Positions 1-9,898 of a DNA stretch of 64,000 nucleotides are shown here, piece after piece. Every line of letters starts with the position of its first letter. The stretch's first letter is position 1. This DNA is from Spirochaeta sp. UBA5339. Lineage in GTDB: Bacteria; Spirochaetota; Spirochaetia; DSM-2461. Position numbers and translations under genes: made by a program. The stretch spans positions 17,115 to 81,114 of the forward strand of contig DHQL01000005.1 in the NCBI GenBank assembly GCA_002408085.1. Direction: 5' to 3'. The notes beneath the pieces were generated by a model. The model was not told the origin of the DNA. It made no database searches and was given only the letters and a program-made list of their open reading frames with translations.

Positions 1-2
1 CG

Positions 3-752
3 GCTGATGAAACCGGAGCGGCGGAGGCCGGTGTGGACCAGGCCTATGACGATGAGTTTTACGGATATCTGATTCAGGCGGGTTATATCGACAGAGCCCT
101 GGATCGTCTGAGAGCAACCGGAGATTCCGTTACCGTACCCACACTGATCGAATTCTGCCGCTATCTGGAGGAGCAGGGTGACCTCTATGAGCTGATAAGC
201 TTTGCGGGGCAGTGGTTCTACCGCCTTCCCCCTTCCGAGGGACTGAAGCTGATGCCCTGGGTTTATCCGGGAGCAGGACTCTATGAAATGACAGGTGATG
301 ATGTTCCCGAGGAGCTGATTCTAGGCATTATCCGGAGGGAGAGCGCCTTTCATGAGCAGATCTACTCCCGGGTCGGAGCCAGCGGTCTGATGCAGCTGAT
401 GCCCGCCACCGCCGAGGATCTTGCCCGGAGACACAGGCTGGATGAGTGGGATCTTCTTGATCCCTCTGACAATATAAAACTGGGAACCCTCTATCTGGAC
501 TGGCTCATCGAGCGGCCTTGGACCGACTCCTATGTGGATGTTCTGGCAGCCTATAACGGCGGCGGTGGGAGTCTGAGAACCTGGAAACGGAGGTACTATT
601 CGGGTGATCCCGACCTCTTTATTCAGAGCATCCCCTTCAGGGAAACCAGGGATTATGTGCGCAAGGTTATTGTGGCGGCGGCCTCCTACAGGTATCTTGA
701 AACAGGAGATCCCCCCGGTGAATGGCTAGAGCAGTTTTACCGGCCATTTTAA
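3..752 (+). CDS. Soluble lytic murein transglycosylase (Slt type), 5'-truncated by window edge
   Basis: Cleaves the glycan strand of peptidoglycan between MurNAc and GlcNAc with 1,6-anhydro ring formation, in the periplasm. The C-terminal SLT domain is complete: the catalytic Glu lies in IIRRESAFH, followed by ASGLMQLMP and AAYNGG, the three classic motifs of family 1 lytic transglycosylases. The reading frame is open to the first base of the window (residues ADETGAAEAGV precede the GTG at 33), so the true start lies upstream and the GTG at 33 is probably internal. The preceding residues resemble the helical TPR-like superhelix of Slt70 proteins. uppP follows 71 bp downstream, so two envelope functions sit side by side. 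The domain assignment is firm; the full length is unknown. Confidence 0.9.
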   Translation, partial: ADETGAAEAGVDQAYDDEFYGYLIQAGYIDRALDRLRATGDSVTVPTLIEFCRYLEEQGDLYELISFAGQWFYRLPPSEGLKLMPWVYPGAGLYEMTGDDVPEELILGIIRRESAFHEQIYSRVGASGLMQLMPATAEDLARRHRLDEWDLLDPSDNIKLGTLYLDWLIERPWTDSYVDVLAAYNGGGGSLRTWKRRYYSGDPDLFIQSIPFRETRDYVRKVIVAAASYRYLETGDPPGEWLEQFYRPF

Positions 753-771
753 TGTATCTTTTTATTGTATA

Positions 772-800
772 TTGAAACCGTTACGGTTGTTATTGAATAA
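772..800 (+). promoter_or_regulatory. Candidate uppP promoter with embedded palindrome
   Basis: TTGAAA (772-777) is followed after 17 bp by GAATAA (795-800). The spacer begins with a perfect 13-bp palindrome, AACCGTTACGGTT (776-788), which overlaps the -35 end and could be an operator. The -10 match is only moderate, so this is a prediction. Confidence 0.4.
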
Positions 801-823
801 ATAATTTAAATTCGGAGTATTTT

Positions 824-1618
824 ATGAGCTATATACAGGCAATCGTCCTTGGTCTTATTCAGGGCCTGACAGAATTTCTTCCTGTCTCAAGTTCCGGCCA
901 TCTTCTGATGGTACGTCACCTTATGGGACTGGGTGAGATTCCCCTTCTCTTTGATGTTCTTCTCCATGTGGCGACCCTGATTGTCGTACTGGTTATGTTT
1001 CGAAAGATCGTTATCAGGCTGCTGGTTTCTCTCTTCCGCTGGATCGGAAGAAAGAGTGATGAGAGTGATGCTGAAAACCTGAAGCTGATCGTGATCGTTC
1101 TTATCGCAACCTTTATCACTGGTGTTCTGGGGCTGTTTATCTCCAAGATGAATGTGGGGGAGACTCCCAAAATTGTCTTTCCCCTCTATCTGGTAACCGC
1201 GGCCATTCTCTGGTTTACAAAGAAGGCCAAAGAGGAGCGCGAGTATAAGGACCTGACCTTCAAGGATGGTATTATCACCGGAATTGCCCAGGGAATCGGT
1301 GTTCTTCCCGGCATATCCCGGTCGGGTATTACCATCTCCACTGGACTCTACAGGAAAATGAGCCGGGATGTTGCGGCGGAGTACTCTTTCCTGATCTCCA
1401 TTCCTGCTATCACCGGAGCATTGCTTCTGGATATTAAGGACGGATTTTCTCTGATCGAAGCCATATCTTTTCCCGTTCTGGCTGTCTCTTTTATGACGGC
1501 TCTTGTTTCCGGATTTCTGGCTCTCTGGATGCTGGTTCGCCTGATCCACAGCGGTAAGTTCTGGTATTTCAGCTTCTATCTGGTTCCCCTGGGAATCCTG
1601 GGGCTTATCTTTTTCTGA
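824..1618 (+). CDS. uppP: Undecaprenyl-diphosphatase UppP (BacA family)
   Basis: Integral membrane phosphatase that dephosphorylates undecaprenyl pyrophosphate, recycling the lipid carrier for peptidoglycan and other cell-wall polymers; overproduction gives bacitracin resistance in other bacteria. The 264-residue length is typical. Both family signatures are present: GLTEFLPVSSSGH near residues 14-26 and PGISRSG near residue 162, which together form the active site. About eight hydrophobic segments fit the known fold. The ATG at 824 is preceded by CGGAG. It follows a transglycosylase gene and precedes ftsK on the same strand, so the three may share transcription, although a candidate promoter lies directly upstream. 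Confidence 0.95.
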   Translation: MSYIQAIVLGLIQGLTEFLPVSSSGHLLMVRHLMGLGEIPLLFDVLLHVATLIVVLVMFRKIVIRLLVSLFRWIGRKSDESDAENLKLIVIVLIATFITGVLGLFISKMNVGETPKIVFPLYLVTAAILWFTKKAKEEREYKDLTFKDGIITGIAQGIGVLPGISRSGITISTGLYRKMSRDVAAEYSFLISIPAITGALLLDIKDGFSLIEAISFPVLAVSFMTALVSGFLALWMLVRLIHSGKFWYFSFYLVPLGILGLIFF

Positions 1619-1714
1619 TTAACCCTTGATCAGAGGAGTTTCCGCTTCGGTTCACCAGGTATTCAGGATCGGGGCGGGAATTCCGATAATATATGATACG
1701 AGGAGAGTCCGATT

Positions 1715-4483
1715 TTGAGTAAGTTCAACCGAATATTGTCCATAGTACTGGCAGCTTTGGCCGCATTGCTGTTTCTATCAGCCCTTTTCGGGGCTCTGGG
1801 AGCAGGGGGGATCGGTTTTCTTTTCAGTACTTTTCATGGGGCCTCCTTCTATGTGCCCGTCTATCTGGGACTCTGTGTGCTGGCTCTGAGAACGGAAAAG
1901 GACTCGGAGAAACTTCTGCTCACTATGAACTTCTCTCTCCTGCCTTTTCTGAATCTGGCACTGCTGTTTCATGTGATCAGCGGCAATACCTCCATCTTTG
2001 TATCCCGCTATCTGATCACAGAACTGGGTCTCTGGGTATCCATCCCCTTTCTTCTGATTCTTTTTGCCGTGGAGTGTGCCCTGATCTACAAGCTGGGAAA
2101 CACTCTCTATCCCGATAAGCCATGGATTCCCCTTCCTGCAGAAAGTGAGGATGGGTCTCTTGTTCAGAAGGTCCTCGCTTTATTTCAGCCGAAGGTGCAG
2201 GTCTTTGAAGACCCCTACAGAAAGGCCGTTTTCGAAGATGAGGATCAGTATGATGATTCTCCTGATGCCGAGTCCTTTGATATTCCCGAAATGCCCGGAC
2301 CCATTCCTCCCATCGAGACTGCGGATGACAGCGAAATCCAGTCTCTGATTGCTTCGGTGCTGAAGCCGGAACTCAATAAAAAGCCTGTTTTCAATCCCCC
2401 TGCTGCCGAATCACCGGCAGAGAGTGCTTCTGTATCTACAGCCACGGCTACCTTGAACAGGGCGTTTCCCGAAGAGATTCCGGCAGCTCCCGTATTTAAT
2501 CCCAACAAAACCCTCAATATTGATGATGTTGTTGACATGGGAGAACTCTCCCGGGCAGAGGCGGATGAGAGTCACGCTGAGATGGATTTTATGGAGAGCG
2601 GCCCCGCTGAGGCTTCTCCTGTTGAATCGACTCCCTGGAAATCGGCCCCTGCCGGGAGTGCTCCCGCTGATTCAACTCCCATTGACTCAGCTCCCGTGGA
2701 GATGGACCCCGGCCTCGGTTTTCTAATGGACGAGGAGCCTGTTGAAGACGGCGGATTTCCGGAAGATCTGACTTCAGAGGATGAGTATGCCGCACAGGGT
2801 TATGTGACAGACCGCTACGAAGAGATCGCCGGGACAGAAGAGCTTCCCGAAGCCCTTGAGCCTGTAGAATCTTTCCAGCCGGTTGAATCCGTCGGGCCGG
2901 AGGATATTCCAGAGGAGCTTGAAGAGGCTCCCGTTTCCATAGCTTCCAAACTTTCTCCCCAGGGGGAGACCGAAAAGCTGGGAGTTCTCAGCCCCGGCAA
3001 TATACCCAAACACAAAAGAAAGAAGTATGAGGTTCCCGTGGCGGGACTGCTAAAGGAGTATCCCGACAGCGGCTTTGATGAGATTGATGACTACACCCGA
3101 CGTCAGGCCCGTGCCCTTGAAGAGACTCTGAACGAGTTCAAGATTGAGGCCTCGGTGGTGGGCATCTCCCGGGGACCAGTTATTACAATGTTCGAGATTC
3201 AGCCCTCTCCCGGTGTAAAGGTTTCCCGGATCGTCAACCTTCAGGACAACCTGGCCCTCCGTCTGGCGGCATCCCGTATCCGTATTGTGGCCCCCATTCC
3301 CGGAAAGCAGGCCATCGGTATCGAAGTGCCCAACAGGAAACGGTCTATCGTCTCCTACAGCGGTCTGGTGGAATCGGAGGAGTTCTCCGACACCGACTAT
3401 GAGATTCCCGTAATTCTTGGAAAGGATATCAGCGGTGGCAATCAGGTCATTGACCTGGCCCGGACTCCCCACCTGCTTATTGCCGGTTCCACGGGTTCAG
3501 GTAAGTCGGTCTGCGTCAACTCCCTGATCTGCTCCATCCTCTATAAGCGCTCTCCTCAGGAGGTGAAGATGATGATGGTGGACCCCAAGATCGTCGAGCT
3601 GAAGCTCTACAACGACATACCCCATCTTCTGACTCCCGTTATCACAGAGTCCAAACGGGCCTTCCAGGCGGTGCAGTGGTGCCTCTATGAAATGGAGCGG
3701 CGCTATGCCCTCCTTGACGCCATGGGCGTAAGGGATATCAAGAGCTATAACAAGAGGATCAAAGAGCGGGATATCGCCACAACAAAGCTTCCCTACATCG
3801 TTCTGGTAATCGATGAGTTTGCCGATCTGATGGCCACCTCGGGCAAGGAGCTTGAAGGAATCGTCGCACGTCTGGCGGCCATGTCCCGTGCCGTGGGTAT
3901 CCATCTGGTTCTGGCGACCCAGAGACCCTCCATCGATGTTATTACCGGTCTGATCAAGGCCAACTTCCCCTCGAGGATTGCCTTTATGGTGGCCAGTAAG
4001 ACAGACTCTCGGATCATCATCGATATGATGGGAGCCGAGAAGCTTCTGGGTAAGGGAGACATGCTCTTTACCTCGGCCTGGGACCCCTTTCCCTCACGTA
4101 TGCAGGGCGCCTTCCTGTCTGAGGATGAGGTGGATCGGGTTGTTTCCTATGTGAAGACCCTGGGGGAGCCCGAGTATATTGACGATGAGATCTTTCTGGA
4201 TGAGGACGACTACGAGTCCGGCGGTGACAGCGGCGGAGGAAGCTCCTTCTCTGATCCCCTCTACGACAAGGCTCTGGATATCGTTCTGGCGGCGGGCAAG
4301 GCCTCGGCCTCCTATCTGCAGCGTCGTCTTCAGATCGGCTACAACCGGGCGGCCCGGCTGGTGGAGGAGATGGAGATCAGAGGTATTGTAGGGCCCCAGA
4401 ACGGCAGCAAGCCTCGTGAGGTCGTTCACATTCCCGACCGTCCCGGTCAGGAGATGCTGGATACCGGGGATGCTCCCGACTAA
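1715..4483 (+). CDS. ftsK: DNA translocase FtsK/SpoIIIE
   Basis: Septal ATP-driven DNA pump that clears chromosome dimers and termini from the closing division plane. The start is TTG at 1715 with AGGAGAG eight bases upstream. About four membrane segments occupy residues 5-130, then a long acidic, Pro/Ser/Ala-rich linker (about 165-430) with short degenerate repeats, then the alpha/beta motor: Walker A GSTGSGKS near residue 592 and Walker B VLVIDEFADLM near residue 698. The C-terminal gamma winged helix (about 850-910, SYLQRRLQIGYNRAARLVEEME) recognises the KOPS orienting sequences. Total length is 922 residues, normal for the family. It is convergent with the hybrid kinase gene, whose end is only 7 bases away, with no obvious terminator between them. 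Confidence 0.95.
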   Translation: MSKFNRILSIVLAALAALLFLSALFGALGAGGIGFLFSTFHGASFYVPVYLGLCVLALRTEKDSEKLLLTMNFSLLPFLNLALLFHVISGNTSIFVSRYLITELGLWVSIPFLLILFAVECALIYKLGNTLYPDKPWIPLPAESEDGSLVQKVLALFQPKVQVFEDPYRKAVFEDEDQYDDSPDAESFDIPEMPGPIPPIETADDSEIQSLIASVLKPELNKKPVFNPPAAESPAESASVSTATATLNRAFPEEIPAAPVFNPNKTLNIDDVVDMGELSRAEADESHAEMDFMESGPAEASPVESTPWKSAPAGSAPADSTPIDSAPVEMDPGLGFLMDEEPVEDGGFPEDLTSEDEYAAQGYVTDRYEEIAGTEELPEALEPVESFQPVESVGPEDIPEELEEAPVSIASKLSPQGETEKLGVLSPGNIPKHKRKKYEVPVAGLLKEYPDSGFDEIDDYTRRQARALEETLNEFKIEASVVGISRGPVITMFEIQPSPGVKVSRIVNLQDNLALRLAASRIRIVAPIPGKQAIGIEVPNRKRSIVSYSGLVESEEFSDTDYEIPVILGKDISGGNQVIDLARTPHLLIAGSTGSGKSVCVNSLICSILYKRSPQEVKMMMVDPKIVELKLYNDIPHLLTPVITESKRAFQAVQWCLYEMERRYALLDAMGVRDIKSYNKRIKERDIATTKLPYIVLVIDEFADLMATSGKELEGIVARLAAMSRAVGIHLVLATQRPSIDVITGLIKANFPSRIAFMVASKTDSRIIIDMMGAEKLLGKGDMLFTSAWDPFPSRMQGAFLSEDEVDRVVSYVKTLGEPEYIDDEIFLDEDDYESGGDSGGGSSFSDPLYDKALDIVLAAGKASASYLQRRLQIGYNRAARLVEEMEIRGIVGPQNGSKPREVVHIPDRPGQEMLDTGDAPD

Positions 4484-4490
4484 AGGGTTA

Positions 4491-7400
4491 CTAAACCGTA
4501 CCCTGCTGCAATGACCGGGAGATCTCCTCCAGCAGCGCTGCGGCTTCCTTCATCCTGTACTTTTTCATCACCCCCTCGGCCTCATTGAGTTTCACGGAAA
4601 GTTCTCCGGGGAGTTCACTGCCCATCAGGGTAGATATGATATCCTGAGCGGGTTTGGGTTTTCTCTTCTTCAGACTCTCCGCCGCCTCGGACAGACGGCT
4701 CATCAGTTCTTCAACCGTCAGCTCAATTTCATGTATCTCTTCCCGTATTGATTCCTTAGAGACGGCTCCTCTGATGGCGGTGATCAGGGTATCAAGAGCC
4801 TTATTAAGGGGGCCTGAATCGGGAGAGCCCCCCTCTTTCACCACTTTCTCAAGGTCTGCGGCCATCCCGCTGATCTCCAGGGCTCCCAGGTTGGCGCTCA
4901 CCCCCTTCAGTGAGTGAAAATACCTTGCAGCTTCCTCCCTGTCTCCCCGAGTCAGGATCGAATCAAGGTCCCCTGCAAAGGAGTCATAATCCTCACAGAA
5001 CCCCGTCAGGAGCCTTGTGTAAAAATCTGCATTTCCACCAACCCTGGTCATGGCATCCACAGAATCCACTCCCTCGATAGCAGGGAAGGGGGCACTTTCA
5101 GTTCCTTCTGGAGAGTAGGCGGCGGGAAGTTTCCGGTTTCCGGGAGAGATCCACCTTGCCAGGGCCTTCCAGAGCTGACTCTGGTCTATTGGTTTGGTTA
5201 TATAGTCATTCATCCCCGCCTGGAGGACCTCCTCCCGGACCCCCGACATGGCGTCTGCGGTCATTGCCAGGATGGGATAGTCCCCGTACCCCGGCAGTTC
5301 CCGTATCCGACGTGTGGCCTCAATGCCGTCCATAACGGGCATCTGCAGATCCATAAGGGTCAGATCGTACTCTCCCTGCCGGACCATATTCAGAGACTCC
5401 TCCCCATTGGAGGCAATGTCCACATAGAATCCCTCTCCCTCCAGAAGCTCCCGGGCCACCTCCTGGTTGATCAGGTTGTCTTCGGTCAGAAGAATCCTTG
5501 CTCCCCGGACCCGGTCGAAGTCCCGGGGATAGTCGATGTCAAAGGCCCGTTTGGGGCGGGAACTCCGCTGGCCGAAGCATTCGATGATCGTATTGAACAG
5601 AAGAGACTGATTGACGGGCTTCAGAATAAAGCCGTCGAAACTGTGCTTCTCCACTCCCCTGATTATCTCATCCCTTCCGAACCCGGTCACCAGGATGTAT
5701 TTCGGGCGCTCCTCGGCCTTTAGAATCTCATTTATCTTCTCGGCGGTCTGAAATCCGTTGAGTTCGGGCATGCTGTAGTCCATCAGGATCAGTTTGAATG
5801 AGTCCTTTCCCTCCTCTCTCCGCCTTCTGATCAGCTGTATGGCTTCAAGACCGTTGTCCACCGCGGCTGCCCTGAAGGAGAAGCCTTCAATATACTCCTT
5901 GAGGACCTCCTGGCTGGTGGAGTTGTCATCTACAATCAGTACATTCAGATTGTGCATCTCTTCGGGAACAACCAGTTTCTTTACCTCTCCAGCGGTCTTC
6001 AGCCGGGCGGTGAAGAAGAAGGTGGACCCTTCCCCCCGGACACTCTCCACTCCGATCTCTCCGCCCATCAGCTCTGAGAGCCTCTTGCTGATGGAGAGAC
6101 CCAGTCCGGTGCCTCCGTACTTTCTTGTGGTGGAGTTGTCGGCCTGGGTAAAGGCCTGGAACAGACTCCCCTGCTGTTCTTCAGTGAGGCCTATCCCCGT
6201 ATCCCTGACGGAGAATTTCAACCGGGCATGGTCCTCTGTTTTCTCAATAAGTTCACAGCTGACCGCGATCTCTCCGGCCTCGGTGAATTTTACTGCATTG
6301 TTGGCCAGATTCAGGAGGATCTGGCCCAGTCTGAGGGGATCGCCCTTCAGGCGTCCCGGGACATCCTGGGCCACATGGAAGACCAGTTCCAGATTCTTTT
6401 CCTGGGCCCTGGGACTGATCATACTGCCCAGATTCTCGAATACCTCGTGGAGGTCAAAGCTGATGCTCTCCATGGTCAGCTTTCCGGCCTCAATCTTGGA
6501 AAAGTCCAGAATATCGTTGATGATTCCCAGCAGGTTCTGGGCGGAGCCTCCTATCTTCTGGATGTAATCCTGCTGTTTGGGAGTCATCTCTGTGCGCTGA
6601 ATCAGGTGGGAGAGGCCGATGATGGCGTTCATGGGCGTTCTGATCTCGTGACTCATATTGGCCAGGAAGTCGGATTTAGCCCTGGTGGCAGCTTCGGCGG
6701 CATCCCGGGCAGTTTCCAGATCCCTTTCGGCGTTTTTTCTGGCTGTGATATCGATGGAATACTCGATGACCTGAACAACCCGTCCCCGGTCATCGAAGAT
6801 GGGGTAGCCGTAGACCTCCACATAGACGGGTTCACCCTTTTCGTCAAAGTGAAGGTGTTCCAGAACCACCGGTTCTCCCTTCTCTTTGATCAGGGGGATG
6901 GGGCAGGGGTGCTCCTCACAGCTGCAGGGCTGGGAGTTCCTGTGGGTCAGGTGATGGCAGGTGGTTACCGAGCCGTCGGTACTGAGGCTCTTGGCCGCAG
7001 AGTTGGCCAGGACGATTTTGTAGTTATCTGCATCAACCACATAGAAGGGATGGGTGAGAGCCTCGATGGTGTTGCTGAGGTTTCTGTTGGCCTCCCGGAC
7101 CTCTTTTGTCCTTTTCTGTACCCTCTCCTCCAGGCTGTTGTTGGCGGCGGCCAGGGAGCGGTTCGCCCTCTCTCCCACGGTGATGCTGAAGAGGGTGGCC
7201 CCGGTGGCTGTAACCAGGATAATTCCCAGAACCGTATAGATCAGATTCTTCATCCTGGTGTAGCTGGACATGGCCTCATCCTCATCCATTTCGGTGGCAA
7301 TTGCAAAGTTGAGGTCTTCGTTCCAAATCCATGCGCCGTAAACCCGTTTTCCCCTGTAGTCCCTGTATCCGGATGTGCTTGAACCCGAGAGTCCCGACAG

Positions 7401-9848
7401 GGCGCTGGCGGCCATCAGGGTAAAGGGGCCCTCTCCTCCCACCTGAGGCTCTCTGAGCTGAATGTTCAGGGCGCTGGACCGGCCCGGTTCCAGAAGACCC
7501 GTGCGGACCAGTTCCTCTTCAAAGCGGCTCCGGGAAAGGAGAACCCCCATATCGTCAAAGGCAAAGGTCTCCCCCGATTTTCCCAGCTGTCCCAGGCGGC
7601 AGTACCGGGTAAACTCCTTAGCCGGGTCCTCCTCCACTGCCAGAACAGCCAGAACCCTTCCGGAGGCATCAAAGACGGGTGTGACAAAAAACATGCTCTC
7701 CTTCTCCCTTCCGGGAATTGGAGGAATAAACAGGGTCTCTCCCTGAAAAGCCCGTTCCATCAGCACGGGTCTGTAGTCATAAATCCTGTTTCTGAGTCCC
7801 CTTTCCTCGGGATTTTCTGAGGCAAGAGTGGTTCCGTCTGACTTGATCAGGTAGTAACCTTCGGCCTCATGGAGAGAACTTCTTCCCTCCAGAAAGACTT
7901 CGGTTTCTTCCTGCAGAGGGCTTTCGGCAAGTATCATTCTGCTGCCGGGAAGCCGCATCAGGCGGCGGCTCAGGCCGATCAGTTCAGGTCTTGCCGCCTC
8001 ACTCTTCAGGGCATCCAGCTTATGGCCTATCCATATGGAGAGGCCCTCGTTTGTTGTGATGGCAACGGCCTGAAGATTTCTCTCGGCATCCTCTTTCATG
8101 CTGCTGCGTACATAGATCAGGCCCACCGATGCTGTCAGAAGGATCAGGAGTATACTGATAGACAGAAAAAGGAGGCTGAAGAGTCTGATCTTCTTCATGT
8201 CCAGGACGGTGTTTATTCTCCTTCTGTTCCAGATCAGCTGCTGCAGAACTACAGCAGCTGCTATCATCAGGAGGGTTATTATGATGATTCTGCCCAGGGG
8301 AAAGTCGTTCTCTTCAGTTTCCCGGGTCCCTTCAAAGGGATTCAGAGGGGTCATGGTCCCGGTCCACTGGGAGCCTATTCTGTTTCTCTCCTGGCCGGAC
8401 AGGCTGTCCCAGGCCTTCTGGAGAGCACTTGCCAGAAGAGGCAGGTCACCGGAGACTCCAAAGAAGAGTTCTTTATCTGAATCCTCTCCCGGATTCAACT
8501 CTCCCGTAAGACTCAGATCTGACAAGAAACTGTTTCGGATGGTGTAGAGGGCACCCGCATAGCCTCCGGAAGCCGCATCGGCCTCACCGAATACAACAGC
8601 CTTGAGGCTCTCATGGAGATCCGCCTTATCTGCAATTCTGATTTCAGGGAACTCCCTTTCCAGAACCTCTCTGTAGGGAAAATCCGGGGAGAGGGCGACG
8701 GTCTTTCCCTTCAGGCTTTCCAGGGTCTGATAGGCCTTGTCGTTCCTGGAAATGATTACCTGAGGGTCGATGAAGTAGGGCCCCGCCTGATTCGGGAGCG
8801 CCTCTCCGGAGGAGAGCAGGAGAATATCGGCCCTTCCCTCTTTCAGGGCCTTCTGTCCTTCCGCTGCGGGGCCTCTTATATATTCGATTTCAATCTTCAG
8901 GGTCCGGGCCAGGGTGTCCATATAATCTACAGCCAGTCCCCGGGGCTGTTCTCCGAAGCTGAAGGGCGGCCTGTTGACGGGGCTGTAGACTCTGATAAGG
9001 GGGTGTTCCCTCAGGAAACCGATCTCCTCGTCAATGAGTTTCACTCTGTCAGAGGAGTCTGCTGAACCGCTGCCCAGCCACTTTGCCCTGAGGGCTTCCA
9101 GGGTCTCTTCGGGGACAAGGGGGATGCACTTGTTGAGGATGGCAGCCAGATCCTTCCAGTCCTTTCTCACCCCGATTCTGGCCAGGGTAATTCCGCTGTT
9201 CTCCAGTTCGATGGCCCCTCCCGGTTTCAGGTTGGTGATAAGAAGGGTCTCTGTCAGGTAGTTGACTATAGGCATCAGATCGATCATTACGTCTGCCTGT
9301 CCCCGGGAGACGGCCAGGACGGCCTCTGTGGTACTCTTTACAGGTAATATCTCAATCTCCGGGTGGAGGCTTATCTGATCTTTGTAGAAGTATCCCTCCT
9401 GAAGGGCAAAACGTTTTCCATAAAGATCCTCCAAAGAACGGATTTCTTCCATATCCTCCCGGATAAAGATTGAGGGGGAGTACTGGATAAAGGGCTCGGT
9501 AAAGCTTAGAAACTCCTCTCTTTCCGGGGTTCGGACAATGTTGATCATCACATCCAGTCCCCCCCCGCGGATCATGTTCAGATACTCGTTCCAGCTGTAT
9601 CCCGAGATAAACTCCACTTCCAGACCGGCCATTTCCGCCAGGATCTCAATATACTCCACAGAGTAGCCCATGGGGGCTCCCCGGTCGTTGAAGTTAAAGG
9701 GTGCCCATTCGGCCTCATTCTGGACCCGGATGACCCGGTGACTTTCAATCCATAGCTTCTCTTCAAAGCTGAAATCCGGAGACTGGGCAAAAAGAGACAT
9801 GCCTGTCAGAAGCAGGACTGCGGTGGTAAGGTACAGTAATCTATTCAC
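4491..9848 (-). CDS. Giant hybrid sensor histidine kinase: 2x SBP_bac_3, Cache-like, PAS, HisKA-HATPase, 2x REC, HPt
   Basis: A complete phosphorelay in one 1785-residue chain. A signal peptide (1-22) leads two periplasmic amino-acid-type solute-binding domains (about 28-262 and 280-500) and a membrane helix (about 520-540). At residue 551 the sequence MKKIRLFSLLFLSISILL looks like the N-terminus of a second, formerly separate receptor: membrane helix, Cache-like extracellular region (about 580-860), membrane helix (about 868-892). Inside the cell come a PAS domain with a Cys/His-rich insert (CSCEEHPCP), the DHp box MSHEIRTPMN (His1067), HATPase, REC1 (Asp1357), REC2 (Asp1500) and HPt (His1645), ending in a helical tail. 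The start is GTG with AAGGAG upstream. The HPt gene at 9899 lies just upstream on the same strand. Likely ligands are amino acids or related solutes. No DNA-binding output domain is present. Confidence 0.93.
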   Translation of the reverse strand: MNRLLYLTTAVLLLTGMSLFAQSPDFSFEEKLWIESHRVIRVQNEAEWAPFNFNDRGAPMGYSVEYIEILAEMAGLEVEFISGYSWNEYLNMIRGGGLDVMINIVRTPEREEFLSFTEPFIQYSPSIFIREDMEEIRSLEDLYGKRFALQEGYFYKDQISLHPEIEILPVKSTTEAVLAVSRGQADVMIDLMPIVNYLTETLLITNLKPGGAIELENSGITLARIGVRKDWKDLAAILNKCIPLVPEETLEALRAKWLGSGSADSSDRVKLIDEEIGFLREHPLIRVYSPVNRPPFSFGEQPRGLAVDYMDTLARTLKIEIEYIRGPAAEGQKALKEGRADILLLSSGEALPNQAGPYFIDPQVIISRNDKAYQTLESLKGKTVALSPDFPYREVLEREFPEIRIADKADLHESLKAVVFGEADAASGGYAGALYTIRNSFLSDLSLTGELNPGEDSDKELFFGVSGDLPLLASALQKAWDSLSGQERNRIGSQWTGTMTPLNPFEGTRETEENDFPLGRIIIITLLMIAAAVVLQQLIWNRRRINTVLDMKKIRLFSLLFLSISILLILLTASVGLIYVRSSMKEDAERNLQAVAITTNEGLSIWIGHKLDALKSEAARPELIGLSRRLMRLPGSRMILAESPLQEETEVFLEGRSSLHEAEGYYLIKSDGTTLASENPEERGLRNRIYDYRPVLMERAFQGETLFIPPIPGREKESMFFVTPVFDASGRVLAVLAVEEDPAKEFTRYCRLGQLGKSGETFAFDDMGVLLSRSRFEEELVRTGLLEPGRSSALNIQLREPQVGGEGPFTLMAASALSGLSGSSTSGYRDYRGKRVYGAWIWNEDLNFAIATEMDEDEAMSSYTRMKNLIYTVLGIILVTATGATLFSITVGERANRSLAAANNSLEERVQKRTKEVREANRNLSNTIEALTHPFYVVDADNYKIVLANSAAKSLSTDGSVTTCHHLTHRNSQPCSCEEHPCPIPLIKEKGEPVVLEHLHFDEKGEPVYVEVYGYPIFDDRGRVVQVIEYSIDITARKNAERDLETARDAAEAATRAKSDFLANMSHEIRTPMNAIIGLSHLIQRTEMTPKQQDYIQKIGGSAQNLLGIINDILDFSKIEAGKLTMESISFDLHEVFENLGSMISPRAQEKNLELVFHVAQDVPGRLKGDPLRLGQILLNLANNAVKFTEAGEIAVSCELIEKTEDHARLKFSVRDTGIGLTEEQQGSLFQAFTQADNSTTRKYGGTGLGLSISKRLSELMGGEIGVESVRGEGSTFFFTARLKTAGEVKKLVVPEEMHNLNVLIVDDNSTSQEVLKEYIEGFSFRAAAVDNGLEAIQLIRRRREEGKDSFKLILMDYSMPELNGFQTAEKINEILKAEERPKYILVTGFGRDEIIRGVEKHSFDGFILKPVNQSLLFNTIIECFGQRSSRPKRAFDIDYPRDFDRVRGARILLTEDNLINQEVARELLEGEGFYVDIASNGEESLNMVRQGEYDLTLMDLQMPVMDGIEATRRIRELPGYGDYPILAMTADAMSGVREEVLQAGMNDYITKPIDQSQLWKALARWISPGNRKLPAAYSPEGTESAPFPAIEGVDSVDAMTRVGGNADFYTRLLTGFCEDYDSFAGDLDSILTRGDREEAARYFHSLKGVSANLGALEISGMAADLEKVVKEGGSPDSGPLNKALDTLITAIRGAVSKESIREEIHEIELTVEELMSRLSEAAESLKKRKPKPAQDIISTLMGSELPGELSVKLNEAEGVMKKYRMKEAAALLEEISRSLQQGTV

Positions 9849-9898
9849 AAAAGCACTCCTTCGGGGGTAAGTAGTCTGGGAAGGGGAGAAGAGAGATC

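Noticed and set aside
6228..7382. A 384-codon plus-strand frame opposite the hybrid kinase.
   Set aside because: The kinase domains on the minus strand are unequivocal; no ribosome site or domain on the plus strand.
8180..8210. The internal Met551 of the hybrid kinase as the start of a separate gene.
   Set aside because: No ribosome site precedes it and the frame continues unbroken upstream with real domains. It is treated as a fusion junction.
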